NCBI GenBank assembly: GCA_029244985.1
Contig: JAQWQD010000037.1
Span: 62,001 to 126,000, forward strand
Direction: 5' to 3'
Length of the DNA: 64,000 nt
Source of the DNA: Gammaproteobacteria bacterium
GTDB taxonomy: Bacteria; Pseudomonadota; Gammaproteobacteria; Pseudomonadales; Pseudohongiellaceae
The notes under the pieces are model-generated. The model was not told the DNA's origin. It did no database searches and was given only the letters and a program-made list of their open reading frames with translations. The position numbers were made by a program, and so were the translations under genes. Within the stretch, counting starts at the first letter, position 1. Each line of letters begins with the position of its first letter. Of the stretch, positions 8,837 to 17,793 are shown piece by piece.

Positions 8837-9768
8837 TTTTCTAATCTAACCCTAGGATCTATAAAGCCGTAAAGAATATCAACCAAGATGACCATAAAAA
8901 CCAAAAAGGCTCCATAAAATACAGTAGTGCCCATAATCACCGTGTAATCCAACTGCTGAACCGCCTGAACGAAATATCTGCCTAGCCCTGGTATCGCAAA
9001 CACTAGCTCAACAACAAAGCCGCCGGTAGTAATAGCGGCAATCGAAGGTCCTAATACTGTAACAACTGGCAAGATCGCATTACGAAGTTGGTGTTTGGCA
9101 AATATGCGCGAAGGGGGCACACCTTTTGACCTAGCCGTTCTTATATAATCTGAACCAATGATTTCTAACATAGACGATCTCATTAGCCGCGTAAGATAAG
9201 CCATAGTACCCAACCCCAGCACTAGGGCTGGTACTAGCATGTGCAGAATAGTGCCCCATCCTGCTACCGGCAAGATTGTCGATCCTGCCATATTATTAAT
9301 TCCGACAAGCATCAATTGACTCATTGCAGCAATGACGAAGCTAGGCACAGAAATACCTAGTATCACGAGAATCATAATAATGTAGTCAGGCAATCTATTA
9401 CGATAAAGAGCGGTAAGAGCTCCGAATAAGACCCCCCCTGTTGCTGCGAATACAATGGCAAGAATTCCAAGAATAGCGGAAACAGGAAAATGTTCCCGGA
9501 TTATATCATTCACCTCGCGATTTTCTTGTGTAAAAGAAATTCCAAAATCACCCCTAGACAAATTTCGTAAATAAATAAAATACTGAGTGCTTAAAGGTTG
9601 ATCAAGACCATATTTAGACTCAAGGTTTGCTTTTATTGCCTCACTTCCCGCTCGCTCATTGAGCAAAGGATCACCTGGCACATTATGCATAGCAAAGAAT
9701 GTAGCAGTAGCAATAAACCAGACTGTTACCACACCTTGAAGTAATCGTTTTAACCCAAATAAAAACAT
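8833..9768 (-). CDS. Peptide ABC transporter permease (DppB/OppB type)
   Basis: Inner-membrane permease of 311 residues with six predicted helices. The first helix is followed by the family-typical DPLLNERAGSEA segment and long periplasmic loop, and the coupling motif DYIRTARSKGVPPSRI is intact before the LRNAILPVVT stretch. It pairs with the DppC-type permease to form the channel. Its stop overlaps the start of that gene (ATGA) and it begins 41 bases after the binding-protein gene, so all five genes form one leftward operon. Confidence 0.94.
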   Translation of the reverse strand: MFLFGLKRLLQGVVTVWFIATATFFAMHNVPGDPLLNERAGSEAIKANLESKYGLDQPLSTQYFIYLRNLSRGDFGISFTQENREVNDIIREHFPVSAILGILAIVFAATGGVLFGALTALYRNRLPDYIIMILVILGISVPSFVIAAMSQLMLVGINNMAGSTILPVAGWGTILHMLVPALVLGLGTMAYLTRLMRSSMLEIIGSDYIRTARSKGVPPSRIFAKHQLRNAILPVVTVLGPSIAAITTGGFVVELVFAIPGLGRYFVQAVQQLDYTVIMGTTVFYGAFLVFMVILVDILYGFIDPRVRLEK

Positions 9769-9809
9769 ATAAACCTAGTCGTTTGCTTATTTTCTAGAAT
9801 TACCCAGCT

Positions 9810-11495
9810 CTAGTTCTGAGATGAATCTATGTAAGCGTAGTTATAGTCAACTTGGGGGCCAACTGACCTACGCTTAAAACCTTTTAACCGAGGGTCTACA
9901 ACAAAAGAAACACCTCGCTCATACATAGGAATAATAACGACATCTGAATAAATCAATTCCTGAATACTACCGAACGCATCCATCCGTTTTTGAGGATCTA
10001 GCTCAGATTGCGCTGTTCTCACAAGATTATCCATTTCTTCGCTCTGATATCGACCTCTATTATTAAGATTCCAAGAAGAAAATAAATCGCCAAAAGTCAG
10101 TGCGTCAAAATAATCGGGACCCCATCCCGCCATTACGATATCAAAATCGCCTGAAGTCATTTTAGCCAAACGCTGTTTGAAAATTTGAGCGTCAATACGT
10201 AATTCTAGACCTAAATTCTTTTTATAAAGCTCCTGATAATATTCAGCAGCGAGCAACGACAAAGACGAATCTCCGGTCAATAAAATAATTGGTGGAAAAT
10301 CTTCAAGGCCTAGTTCTTGTCGTGCCAAGTCTAAGTATTCCCGCGCCTTTTCCAAATCCAAACTATGTTTCGGCAGAGGATATTCTTTACGGAAAGCTCC
10401 TTGAAGGCCCTGAATCCAAATCGGAAATAAACTCTCTGCTGGCAAATAGCTTGCTTCCTTCAAGACTTTATACACTAGTTCCGAAGGGTCTTGCGCGAAA
10501 TACAAAGCTTTCCTGAAATGCAAATTATCAGTAATACGACTTTCCCGATGATTAAATTCTAAGAAAAATAGTGTCCCATCCATAAACCTATCTATCTGCC
10601 ATCTTTGCTCCATTGCAGTTGGCAACATAGGAGCCGTAAGTCCTGTCTGTACGATCTGACCATCTTTAAAAAGGTTAAGATTTGCATTGGCATCATTTGT
10701 TATATAAGCAGTTACAATTTCATCCAGAAGTCCTTTCTCGCTATTCCAATAATAGGGGTTTTTTTTCCACACCATTGAGGCGCCATGAATCCATTCAGTC
10801 AAAATGTAGGGGCCATTAGACAGAAGCATTTCAGCATCAGCACCATAACGGCCATTAGTGCTTTCAAAAAAATCTTCTCGAAGTGGAAAATAAGTATTGA
10901 AAGCAACTAGTTTGTCAAAATAGGGAGTCGGTCTTTCGAAATCAACTTCTAAAACTAAATCCGTCACTGCGCGAACACCTAACATTTCCTTGGGAAGGTC
11001 ACCCTGATTCACGGCCTCCGCATTCTTAATTGGATACAAAATGAATGCGTATTGTGCTGCAGTATCTGGATCAAGGACTCGCTTCCAGGCAAACTCAAAA
11101 TCATGAGCAGTTACTGGCTGACCATCACTCCAAATGGCTTCTTCTCGGATCCAGAATGTCGCACCGTCATCCCTTATCTCCCAACGTTCGGCTACTCCTG
11201 GCGTGAGCTGATCATTTTGATCATAAGCGATCAATCCTTCCATTGTATGCGCAAGCACGACAAAACTTGACGCATCGGTTGACCTGGTAGAATCTAATTG
11301 TGGAGGTTCTTCTGACAAAGCGATCGTTATACTATTTCTTTCTTCATTTATTGCTCCACCATTTATAGCGATTCCAGTATTGCCAGCAAAGAAAGCTAAT
11401 ATGTAAATCAGTATCGCCACTGCCAATAAAACATATGCAGCATATAAAGCTAACGATCTTGCCTCCGAACCCCTATTACTTTCATTTCTATTCAT
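9810..11495 (-). CDS. Peptide-binding protein (OppA family) with N-terminal membrane anchor
   Basis: Extracytoplasmic solute-binding protein of about 560 residues, SBP_bac_5 family, presumably delivering oligopeptides. Family features include the early 'EPPQLDSTRSTDASSF' segment, GLIAYDQNDQLTPGVAERW at about 95, WSDGQPVTAHDFEFAWKR at about 125 and a C-terminal 'VIIPMYERG'. The N-terminus has a 20-residue hydrophobic helix at about 16-40 but no lipobox Cys and no clear signal-peptidase site, so the protein may remain anchored. A GTG at 11504 is an alternative start, nine bases earlier. First or second gene of the peptide-importer operon. Confidence 0.9.
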   Translation of the reverse strand: MNRNESNRGSEARSLALYAAYVLLAVAILIYILAFFAGNTGIAINGGAINEERNSITIALSEEPPQLDSTRSTDASSFVVLAHTMEGLIAYDQNDQLTPGVAERWEIRDDGATFWIREEAIWSDGQPVTAHDFEFAWKRVLDPDTAAQYAFILYPIKNAEAVNQGDLPKEMLGVRAVTDLVLEVDFERPTPYFDKLVAFNTYFPLREDFFESTNGRYGADAEMLLSNGPYILTEWIHGASMVWKKNPYYWNSEKGLLDEIVTAYITNDANANLNLFKDGQIVQTGLTAPMLPTAMEQRWQIDRFMDGTLFFLEFNHRESRITDNLHFRKALYFAQDPSELVYKVLKEASYLPAESLFPIWIQGLQGAFRKEYPLPKHSLDLEKAREYLDLARQELGLEDFPPIILLTGDSSLSLLAAEYYQELYKKNLGLELRIDAQIFKQRLAKMTSGDFDIVMAGWGPDYFDALTFGDLFSSWNLNNRGRYQSEEMDNLVRTAQSELDPQKRMDAFGSIQELIYSDVVIIPMYERGVSFVVDPRLKGFKRRSVGPQVDYNYAYIDSSQN

Positions 11496-11510
11496 GACTT
11501 TCACTTTAAT

Positions 11511-11708
11511 TTATATCAAGATTTCTTTGGTTGAAAAGTGTTTTAGCACTCCACCTGAGCATAACCCACAGCCTCCTGAGCAACAAGATGTGTCTAAAGC
11601 AAAATAGTTAAAGGGCAGGCTTTCAAGTCTTATAATTATTCCGGTAAATTTAGGTAATTTTGAGGCTATTTTAGAAGCCATTTCGCTTATACTGTGGTTA
11701 TCTAACAT
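11511..11708 (-). CDS. Possible small Cys-rich protein
   Basis: A 65-residue reading frame directly ahead of the peptide-importer operon, ending 6 bases before the upstream GTG and 15 before the preferred ATG of the binding protein. The second half holds a compact cluster SCCSGGCGLCSGG (four Cys in nine positions), which could bind a metal or an Fe-S cluster; the first half is a Lys/Ile-rich amphipathic stretch. I do not recognise the family. No convincing ribosome binding site is visible at the ATG, so it may also be chance. Position and cysteine spacing are the only support. Confidence 0.4.
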   Translation of the reverse strand: MLDNHSISEMASKIASKLPKFTGIIIRLESLPFNYFALDTSCCSGGCGLCSGGVLKHFSTKEILI

Positions 11709-11760
11709 TTTATGTTTACAATTCTATTTAGAAGAAGCTTTATACTAATGGCGAGGATTT

Positions 11761-12000
11761 ATGACTAAGAATGAGCAAGCATCCTTTGATTTTGAAAAAG
11801 CATTGGAAAAACTTGAAGAATTGGTCTCCTCCATGGAAGAAGGGGATTTGACCTTGGAAGATTCACTCCAAGCATTTGAGAAAGGAATTAAACTCACTCG
11901 AGAATGTCAGGCCGCTCTCAAAGAGGCCGAACAAAAAGTTCAGGTGCTCATTAGCGAAAACGGTGAAACAAAAGAATTGGAATTTAAGGACGACGAATAA
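11761..12000 (+). CDS. xseB: Exodeoxyribonuclease VII small subunit
   Basis: Small subunit (79 residues) of the nuclease that degrades single-stranded DNA to oligonucleotides together with XseA, which is not in the window. The helical hairpin signature is complete: [19 protein letters not shown], then [20 protein letters not shown], and an acidic C-terminus. GAGGA lies just before the ATG. It is the first gene of xseB-ispA-dxs, a widely conserved proteobacterial arrangement, with 8 bases to ispA. Confidence 0.96.
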   Translation: MTKNEQASFDFEKALEKLEELVSSMEEGDLTLEDSLQAFEKGIKLTRECQAALKEAEQKVQVLISENGETKELEFKDDE

Positions 12001-12008
12001 ACCATCTC

Positions 12009-12911
12009 ATGACCCTACAACATTCAAAAACTTTGAATGAATTTTTGCTTCAAAGTCAAACACGGGTAAATCAATCTTTAAAACAAATTCTCTCGCAATC
12101 AATACCGAGTCATAAATTGTTGGAAGCAATGCGCTATGCCAGCCTTGACGGTGGCAAACGAATCCGGCCCATGTTGGTTTATGCCAGTGCAAAAGCGGTG
12201 GGTGCGCAAATCAAAACAGCTGACTCTGCCGCTTGCGCCGTTGAACTTCTTCACAGTTATTCACTCGTTCATGATGACCTCCCTGCTATGGACGATGACG
12301 ATCTGCGCAGAGGCAAACCATGCATACATAAAGCCTATGACGAAGCAACGGCGATTCTAGTTGGAGATGCATTACAGGCTCTCGCCTTTCAATGTTTGAC
12401 TGAACAAGACCAAGAATTGTCTCCTGCAACTAAATTAAAAATGACCTCTATATTGAGCATTGCGGCCGGAATCTCTGGTATGACAGGTGGTCAAGCATTG
12501 GATCTTGCAGCCAGTGACGTTGATATAGATCTTTCGAGTCTGGAAACGATTCATCGACTAAAGACAGGAGCATTAATCAAGGCCAGCGTTTGTTTAGGTG
12601 CACTGTGTAACGAAAAAATTACAGCCGACCAAATGCAGGCACTCGAGCTATATGCAGAAAATGTCGGTCTCGCATTCCAAGTCCAAGATGATATTCTCGA
12701 TGAAATTAGTGATACAAAAACACTTGGTAAACCACAAGGGTCCGATCGCGCCCAGTCAAAATCCACCTATGTGAGTTTATTAGGCCTGGAAGCGGCGAAA
12801 AATACAGCTACAGAGTTGACAGAAAAAGCAATTCAATCCCTTGGGGGGTTTTCTAGTTCTGCCAATAACCTTAGGGACATAGCTACCTATATCGTAAGTC
12901 GAATTCACTGA
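12009..12911 (+). CDS. ispA: Farnesyl (short-chain isoprenyl) diphosphate synthase
   Basis: Condenses dimethylallyl and isopentenyl diphosphate to geranyl and then farnesyl diphosphate, feeding quinone, undecaprenyl and haem O side chains. 300 residues as usual. The first Asp-rich motif HDDLPAMDDDDLRRGKP at about 88-104 (bacterial type, two extra residues) and second motif QVQDDILDEISD at about 224-235 are intact, as is the early GGKRIRP pyrophosphate site at about 48-54. It sits between xseB and dxs; dxs supplies the precursors by the DXP pathway. Confidence 0.96.
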   Translation: MTLQHSKTLNEFLLQSQTRVNQSLKQILSQSIPSHKLLEAMRYASLDGGKRIRPMLVYASAKAVGAQIKTADSAACAVELLHSYSLVHDDLPAMDDDDLRRGKPCIHKAYDEATAILVGDALQALAFQCLTEQDQELSPATKLKMTSILSIAAGISGMTGGQALDLAASDVDIDLSSLETIHRLKTGALIKASVCLGALCNEKITADQMQALELYAENVGLAFQVQDDILDEISDTKTLGKPQGSDRAQSKSTYVSLLGLEAAKNTATELTEKAIQSLGGFSSSANNLRDIATYIVSRIH

Positions 12912-12947
12912 TTGACGGAAACCATTTCCTGCATTACTTTACGCGCC

Positions 12948-12963
12948 CTAATCACTTGATTAG
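12948..12963 (+). other. Small hairpin between ispA and dxs
   Basis: CTAATC and GATTAG form a perfect 6-bp stem with a 4-base loop in the 88-base gap between ispA and dxs. There is no U-tract after it, so it is not a classical terminator. It could be an mRNA processing or stability element, or chance. Confidence 0.25.
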
Positions 12964-12999
12964 CTTGAAATTTGGCGTACCTAGAGTTGAAATATACCC

Positions 13000-14910
13000 A
13001 TGTTAGATGAAATCCCAACAATACGACCGGAAACGCCTCTACTCGATCAGGTTCAGTGCCCAGCTGATCTTAAAAAATTAGAGTTAGAACTGCTCTCTCA
13101 ATTAGCAGACGAACTGCGATTATTCCTTCTCTATTCTGTGGGTCAAACGGGTGGGCATTTCGGCGCTGGACTTGGTGTGGTAGAGCTGACCATCGCTTTG
13201 CATTATGTCTTCGAAACACCAAAAGACCGCCTCGTTTGGGATGTAGGGCATCAAGCCTATCCTCACAAAATCTTAACAGGTCGGCGTGACCAGATGCTAA
13301 GCATGCGCCAAGCAGGAGGTCTAGCGGCTTTTCCAAATCGTCAGGAAAGTAAATACGATCATTTCGGCGTTGGCCATTCCAGCACATCAATCAGTGCGAT
13401 CTTGGGTATGATGGTCGCGGGGCGAATGCAGGAACTGGATCACCATAACATTGCTATTATTGGTGACGGAGCTATGACTGCAGGAATGGCATTTGAAGCC
13501 CTAAATCATGCGGGCCATTTAGATGACAATGTTCTCGTTATTCTAAATGATAATAATATGTCCATTTCCAATAATGTTGGAGGCCTTTCCAGCTATTTTG
13601 CCAGGATGTGGGCGAGCAAACCTTACAACTTCATCCGAACTGGCAGCAAACGGGTATTATCCAAAATTCCTCCCGCCTTAAAAGCTGTCCACCGAGCGGA
13701 AGAATACATGAAAGGCATGGTGTCTCCTGGCACCTTGTTTGAAGAGATAGGGTTTAACTACATTGGTTTGATCGACGGGCATAATGTTTCTGGCCTAGTG
13801 GAGATATTAAACAATATTAAAACCCTGCGAGGACCTCAGCTTCTCCATATCGTGACACAAAAAGGTAAAGGTTACACCGAATCTGAGAACGACCCCTACG
13901 GTATGCATGCACTAAGTAAAATTGATTCGAAAGCAGATCAGCAGCAAACCGAAGTTACGACAACAAAACCTTCACAGACTTATTCTCAAGTGTTCGGCAA
14001 CTGGCTATGCTCACTTGCTGATGTCGATGACAAGGTTGTAGGGATTACTCCAGCGATGGGGGAAGGCTCGGGTATGCAAGAGTTTGCTCAGAAATTTCCT
14101 GAGAAATTTCATGATGTGGCAATCGCGGAACAACATGCTGTAACTTTTGCCGCTGGCATGGCTTGCAATGGTGTTAAACCAATCGTGGCCATTTATTCTA
14201 CGTTTCTACAACGAGCTTATGATCAACTAATTCACGATGTTGCCTTACAAAATCTAAATGTGCTTTTCGCTATCGATAGAGCTGGCCTGGTTGGAGAAGA
14301 CGGGCCGACTCACGCAGGAAGTTTCGATCTTACCTACTTGCGCTGTATACCCAACATGATAGTAATGGCGCCGAGTGATGAAAACGAGGCCCATAAGCTC
14401 CTCTCTACAGGATATGCTCATCAAGGACCTGCGGCTGTGCGCTACCCGCGTGGGAAAGGCCCAGGCGTTAGTGTTGATAAAAATCTTGAGACTGTAAAAA
14501 TTGGCAAAGCTGTAATACGACGAGAAGGACGTTCCGTAGCTATCTTGGCTTTCGGCAGCATGGTCAGTATAGCTCTGGAAAGCGGCAACAGCATCAATGC
14601 GAGTGTGATAGATATGCGTTTTGTCAAACCAATAGACGAAGACTTAATTGGTGATATGGCGGCTACACACCAACTCATCGTAACTATTGAAGAAAATTCG
14701 ATTATGGGGGGCGCTGGTTCAGCTATAAATGAGTACCTATTACTCTCAAATTACCAGATCCCTATTCTCAATTTAGGGCTACCTGACAAATTTCTTGAAC
14801 ACGGTAAAGTCCCTGAAATTTTGGCAGACATTGCCCTAGACAGCGCAAGCGTTACTGAAGCAATTAAGCAAAAGTTAATGGATTGTAAAATTCAGTCAGA
14901 AGCTGTTTAA
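13000..14910 (+). CDS. dxs: 1-deoxy-D-xylulose-5-phosphate synthase
   Basis: Thiamine-diphosphate enzyme that joins pyruvate and glyceraldehyde-3-phosphate, the first step of the DXP isoprenoid pathway. 636 residues. Visible features: [16 protein letters not shown] near 80, the ThDP-binding run from [18 protein letters not shown] (about 153) to [22 protein letters not shown] (about 373) with the catalytic Glu, and [15 protein letters not shown] in the pyrimidine domain. Last gene of xseB-ispA-dxs. Spacing of 88 bases from ispA would allow its own promoter, though I do not see a clear one. Confidence 0.97.
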   Translation: MLDEIPTIRPETPLLDQVQCPADLKKLELELLSQLADELRLFLLYSVGQTGGHFGAGLGVVELTIALHYVFETPKDRLVWDVGHQAYPHKILTGRRDQMLSMRQAGGLAAFPNRQESKYDHFGVGHSSTSISAILGMMVAGRMQELDHHNIAIIGDGAMTAGMAFEALNHAGHLDDNVLVILNDNNMSISNNVGGLSSYFARMWASKPYNFIRTGSKRVLSKIPPALKAVHRAEEYMKGMVSPGTLFEEIGFNYIGLIDGHNVSGLVEILNNIKTLRGPQLLHIVTQKGKGYTESENDPYGMHALSKIDSKADQQQTEVTTTKPSQTYSQVFGNWLCSLADVDDKVVGITPAMGEGSGMQEFAQKFPEKFHDVAIAEQHAVTFAAGMACNGVKPIVAIYSTFLQRAYDQLIHDVALQNLNVLFAIDRAGLVGEDGPTHAGSFDLTYLRCIPNMIVMAPSDENEAHKLLSTGYAHQGPAAVRYPRGKGPGVSVDKNLETVKIGKAVIRREGRSVAILAFGSMVSIALESGNSINASVIDMRFVKPIDEDLIGDMAATHQLIVTIEENSIMGGAGSAINEYLLLSNYQIPILNLGLPDKFLEHGKVPEILADIALDSASVTEAIKQKLMDCKIQSEAV

Positions 14911-14988
14911 ACTTGCCTTTAGAATTATTCTTAAGTAATCCCTTTTTCTTGATTGACTGTCCTGATCAAGCCAAATACACTCTGCGCC

Positions 14989-15003
14989 ATTCCATAATGG
15001 AAT
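14989..15003. repeat. 15-bp perfect palindrome upstream of the cobalamin riboswitch
   Basis: ATTCCAT-A-ATGGAAT is a perfect dyad of 7-bp arms around one base. Just before it, CTTGAT (14948-14953) and ATCAAG (14965-14970) form another inverted repeat. Neither is followed by a U-tract. The palindrome could be an operator for the btuB unit or part of the dxs 3' end; I cannot assign a regulator. Confidence 0.4.
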
Positions 15004-15061
15004 AAGCTTGATTAGGTCCTATGCTTTGGACTCGTTAGTCTTATAAGATTATTTAATACTT

Positions 15062-15155
15062 AATAGAAGCATAGGTTAAATGGGAAGTCGGTGAAAGGCC
15101 GGCGCTGCCCCCGCAACGGTGAATCGAATTCTATTTCGATAAGTCCGATACCAAA
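15062..15155 (+). promoter_or_regulatory. Cobalamin riboswitch aptamer
   Basis: The conserved core of the adenosylcobalamin/B12 aptamer is easily read: TGGGAAGTCGGTGAAAGGCC at 15081-15100, the B12 box GCTGCCCCCGCAACGGT at 15104-15120, and AGTCCGATACC at 15142-15152. It lies in the leader of the BtuB-type receptor gene, so B12 binding should reduce expression of the uptake genes. The expression platform is annotated separately. A promoter is expected near 15020-15060 but only weak candidates are seen. Confidence 0.93.
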
Positions 15156-15183
15156 CTAATTGACAGCTACATTTTGATGCGGC

Positions 15184-15251
15184 GGAGGGCTCCATCAGTG
15201 GCAGAGTTGATTTTTTGACTCTTCTACCTGACCCCTCCCTGATGAATTTTT
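15184..15251 (+). promoter_or_regulatory. Expression platform of the cobalamin riboswitch
   Basis: A long imperfect hairpin can form with GGAGGG (15184-15189) pairing CCCTCC (15233-15238), TCAG (15195-15198) pairing CTGA (15228-15231), and AGAGT/ACTCT around the T-rich loop. An alternative pairing of CATCAG (15193-15198) with CTGATG (15239-15244), followed by AATTTTT, uses overlapping bases and cannot coexist with the first. This is the layout expected of a switching element between the aptamer and the ribosome binding site at 15279-15284. Which form is the off state cannot be decided by eye. Confidence 0.55.
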
Positions 15252-15288
15252 GTATCGCTTTGTCGCGAATGTGTTCATTGGGAGATTT

Positions 15289-17145
15289 ATGTTGGTCCGA
15301 AAACTTGTATTTATTTTTTCTAGCATCACGTCCGGCCTCTTTATTCCAGGCCAGGCACAAGAACCAACTCAAACAGAAACATTGGAAGAGTTAATCGTTG
15401 TTGCGAATCGGATTCCTCAACCGATTCGGCAAATAGGCACCTCTGTTTCTGTGCTAACCGAGGATATGTTAAAAGCTCATGGCAATTTTTCCCTTGCAAA
15501 TATACTGCGCCAATCGCCAGCCATTACAGTAACCACTAACGGCGGCATGGGAGCCACTTCTGCACTAAGAATTCGAGGCGAAGAAGGCTTTCGTACTTTA
15601 ACTCTCATAGACGGATTGAAAATCTCCGATCCTAGCGCGCCACAAGTTTCTACTCCTTTTGAGCATATTCTTAGCAGCGGCGTCAGTCGAGTTGAAATAT
15701 TGCGTGGACCTCAAGGGTTGAGTTATGGCGCTGATGCAGGAGGAGTAATCTCAATTAACTCGAAGCCAACTGACCCCGGCGTATCTGTAATATTGGACGG
15801 GCAGTCTGGTAGCCGCAGCACTGAGCTAGGCAATCTTCATCTAGCAGCAGCTAATGAATCTATAGATTTTTCACTTTCAGCAACTGAATTTGAAACTGAC
15901 GGATACAATGTTAGGGCATCGGATACCTTATTAGCCGATGACGACGGTTATGAAAACAGTACTGTTCATGCTCGGCTGGGTACAAATTTGAGCGAAAATT
16001 TTCGCCTGCAATTGGTTCATCGTAATGTCGAGGGAAAAACTCAATATGATGGCTGTTTTGCCGGGACCACAGCTTATGATTGTGATTCACTTTATGAGCT
16101 TGAAGCAACACGACTTTCCCTTGACTACAGTTCTAGTTCTTTCTCCCATTCGCTGGCATATTCAGAAAGTAGAACCGAAAGAGATGATTTTGCTCTAGGG
16201 TCGCTATCATTTGGATCCAGCGGCGAACTTAATAGAATAGAATATGTTGGGAGTGCCACCAATTTACCCGGATTTGATTTAGTGTATGGGGTCGACTTTG
16301 AGGAAGAAGCAAACGGCTCATTAAAGCGCGATAATGATGGTGCTTATCTAGAATTTCTCAGTGATTTTTCAGACAACTTCTTTGTGACGGCAGGTGTTCG
16401 TCGGGACGAAAATGATGATTTCGGCAGTCATAGTAGCTATCGAATATCAACCGCCTATCTATTTACTTTAGATGCTTCAGTAATAAAGTTGAAAGGAAGT
16501 TACGGTTCAGGATTTCGTGCACCAAGTTTGTTTGAAATCGATTATAATGCTGGCCCTTTCGCTTTTCCGCCAGCAGCTGGTCTGCTTTTATCAGAAGAAC
16601 AAAGTGCTGGTTTTGAGTATGGCATAGAGTATCGTGCCGGAACGATTAGATTAGAAGTCGTTAGATTCGATCAAGAAGTTGAAGATGCGCTTTTTTTCGA
16701 TCTGGTAGGATTCAGCGGTTACTTGCAGGACTCTGGCACTAGCGCATCAGATGGAATTGAATTCAGCGGCACTATTACAGTTTCTGAATTCTTGAATTTT
16801 TCCACAAACTACACCCATAATGAAACTGAACGACCAAATGATATGCAACGGTTACGACGACCAGAACAATTAGCAAATTTTGGTATCAACTTCACTAGTT
16901 CCTCTGAAAAATTTCGTCTTAGCGCTTTTTATCGAGTGTCTCGTGATTCCGTCGATGAGCAATTCGGTTCACGCGTCGATCTTGATGACTTTGAGGTTTT
17001 AGATATCAGTGCAAGTTATCGAATTTCAGAGAATATTTCACTCTATGCTCGCCTAGAGAATGCATTGGATGAAACCTATCAAGAAGTTCTCGATTTCATC
17101 TCGCCTGATCGAGCTTCTTACATCGGAATCAGATTAAATTTTTAG
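15289..17145 (+). CDS. btuB: TonB-dependent vitamin B12 receptor (BtuB type)
   Basis: Outer-membrane 22-stranded receptor importing cobalamin, 619 residues. A signal peptide (to about QAQ at 23) precedes a TonB box-like TLEELIVVANRIPQPIRQIG, the plug domain with LRIRGEEGFRTLTLIDGLK and VSRVEILRGPQGLSYGADA, and a beta-barrel ending in the aromatic GIRLNF with terminal Phe. The ATG at 15289 follows GGGAGA with good spacing; a TTG at 15250 would extend into the riboswitch platform. The B12 riboswitch directly upstream and the downstream adenosyltransferase and BtuF-type genes fix the likely substrate as a corrinoid. Confidence 0.9.
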   Translation: MLVRKLVFIFSSITSGLFIPGQAQEPTQTETLEELIVVANRIPQPIRQIGTSVSVLTEDMLKAHGNFSLANILRQSPAITVTTNGGMGATSALRIRGEEGFRTLTLIDGLKISDPSAPQVSTPFEHILSSGVSRVEILRGPQGLSYGADAGGVISINSKPTDPGVSVILDGQSGSRSTELGNLHLAAANESIDFSLSATEFETDGYNVRASDTLLADDDGYENSTVHARLGTNLSENFRLQLVHRNVEGKTQYDGCFAGTTAYDCDSLYELEATRLSLDYSSSSFSHSLAYSESRTERDDFALGSLSFGSSGELNRIEYVGSATNLPGFDLVYGVDFEEEANGSLKRDNDGAYLEFLSDFSDNFFVTAGVRRDENDDFGSHSSYRISTAYLFTLDASVIKLKGSYGSGFRAPSLFEIDYNAGPFAFPPAAGLLLSEEQSAGFEYGIEYRAGTIRLEVVRFDQEVEDALFFDLVGFSGYLQDSGTSASDGIEFSGTITVSEFLNFSTNYTHNETERPNDMQRLRRPEQLANFGINFTSSSEKFRLSAFYRVSRDSVDEQFGSRVDLDDFEVLDISASYRISENISLYARLENALDETYQEVLDFISPDRASYIGIRLNF

Positions 17146-17169
17146 AATCAATAACCCGGAGCACGCACT

Positions 17170-17793
17170 GTGTCCAATACCGAAAATAGTGATAAGAAAG
17201 ACAGAAACCAGCGACACAAACGTGCCATGAAAAGAAAGAAAGAACACGTTGATAGCCGAATCGCAGAAGCAACAATCGATAAAGGATTGCTTGTAGTATT
17301 AACAGGGAATGGAAAAGGCAAAAGCTCTTCTGCCTTCGGCATGCTCGCACGGAGTGTTGGGCATGGTTTGCGATGCGGAGTAGTACAATTTATCAAAGGG
17401 CTTTGGGAATGTGGCGAACAAATGTTGTTTGAAGATAATGCCCTAGTGGAATTTCATGTTATGAAAACCGGATTTACTTGGGAGACGCAAGATCGAGAAA
17501 AAGACATTGTTGCTGCAGAAATTACTTGGGTAAAAGCACTATCCTTATTAAGCAATGACAACATCGATGTAGTCATTCTAGATGAGCTCACCTATATGCT
17601 AACTTATGGCTATTTGGACAAAACTAAGGTGCTAGAAGCACTTAGTAAACGCCCAGCTCATCAACATGTTGTAGTGACTGGTCGGAATGCCTCCAAGGAA
17701 CTCATTGAACTAGCTGACACTGTCAGCGAAGTTGCAGATACTAAACATGCTTTTAATGCAGGCATAAAAGTACAAAAGGGTATAGATTATTGA
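17170..17793 (+). CDS. btuR: Cob(I)alamin adenosyltransferase (CobA/CobO/BtuR type)
   Basis: Adds the 5'-deoxyadenosyl group to cob(I)alamin or its precursors, giving the coenzyme form. 207 residues, the expected length. It has the characteristic P-loop TGNGKGKSSSAFGMLARS at about 45-62, the VVQFIKG segment and DVVILDELTYML (Walker B). A basic N-terminal stretch (QRHKRAMKRKKEH) precedes the domain. The GTG start at 17170 follows CCCGGAG. It lies 24 bases after btuB and its stop overlaps the next start, so the three genes share the riboswitch-controlled mRNA. Confidence 0.94.
   Translation: MSNTENSDKKDRNQRHKRAMKRKKEHVDSRIAEATIDKGLLVVLTGNGKGKSSSAFGMLARSVGHGLRCGVVQFIKGLWECGEQMLFEDNALVEFHVMKTGFTWETQDREKDIVAAEITWVKALSLLSNDNIDVVILDELTYMLTYGYLDKTKVLEALSKRPAHQHVVVTGRNASKELIELADTVSEVADTKHAFNAGIKVQKGIDY

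Noticed and set aside
11715..11746. TTTACA and TATACT upstream of xseB as a promoter
   Set aside because: Spacing is 20 bases, too long for an ordinary sigma-70 promoter, and there is no MerR-type dyad between them.
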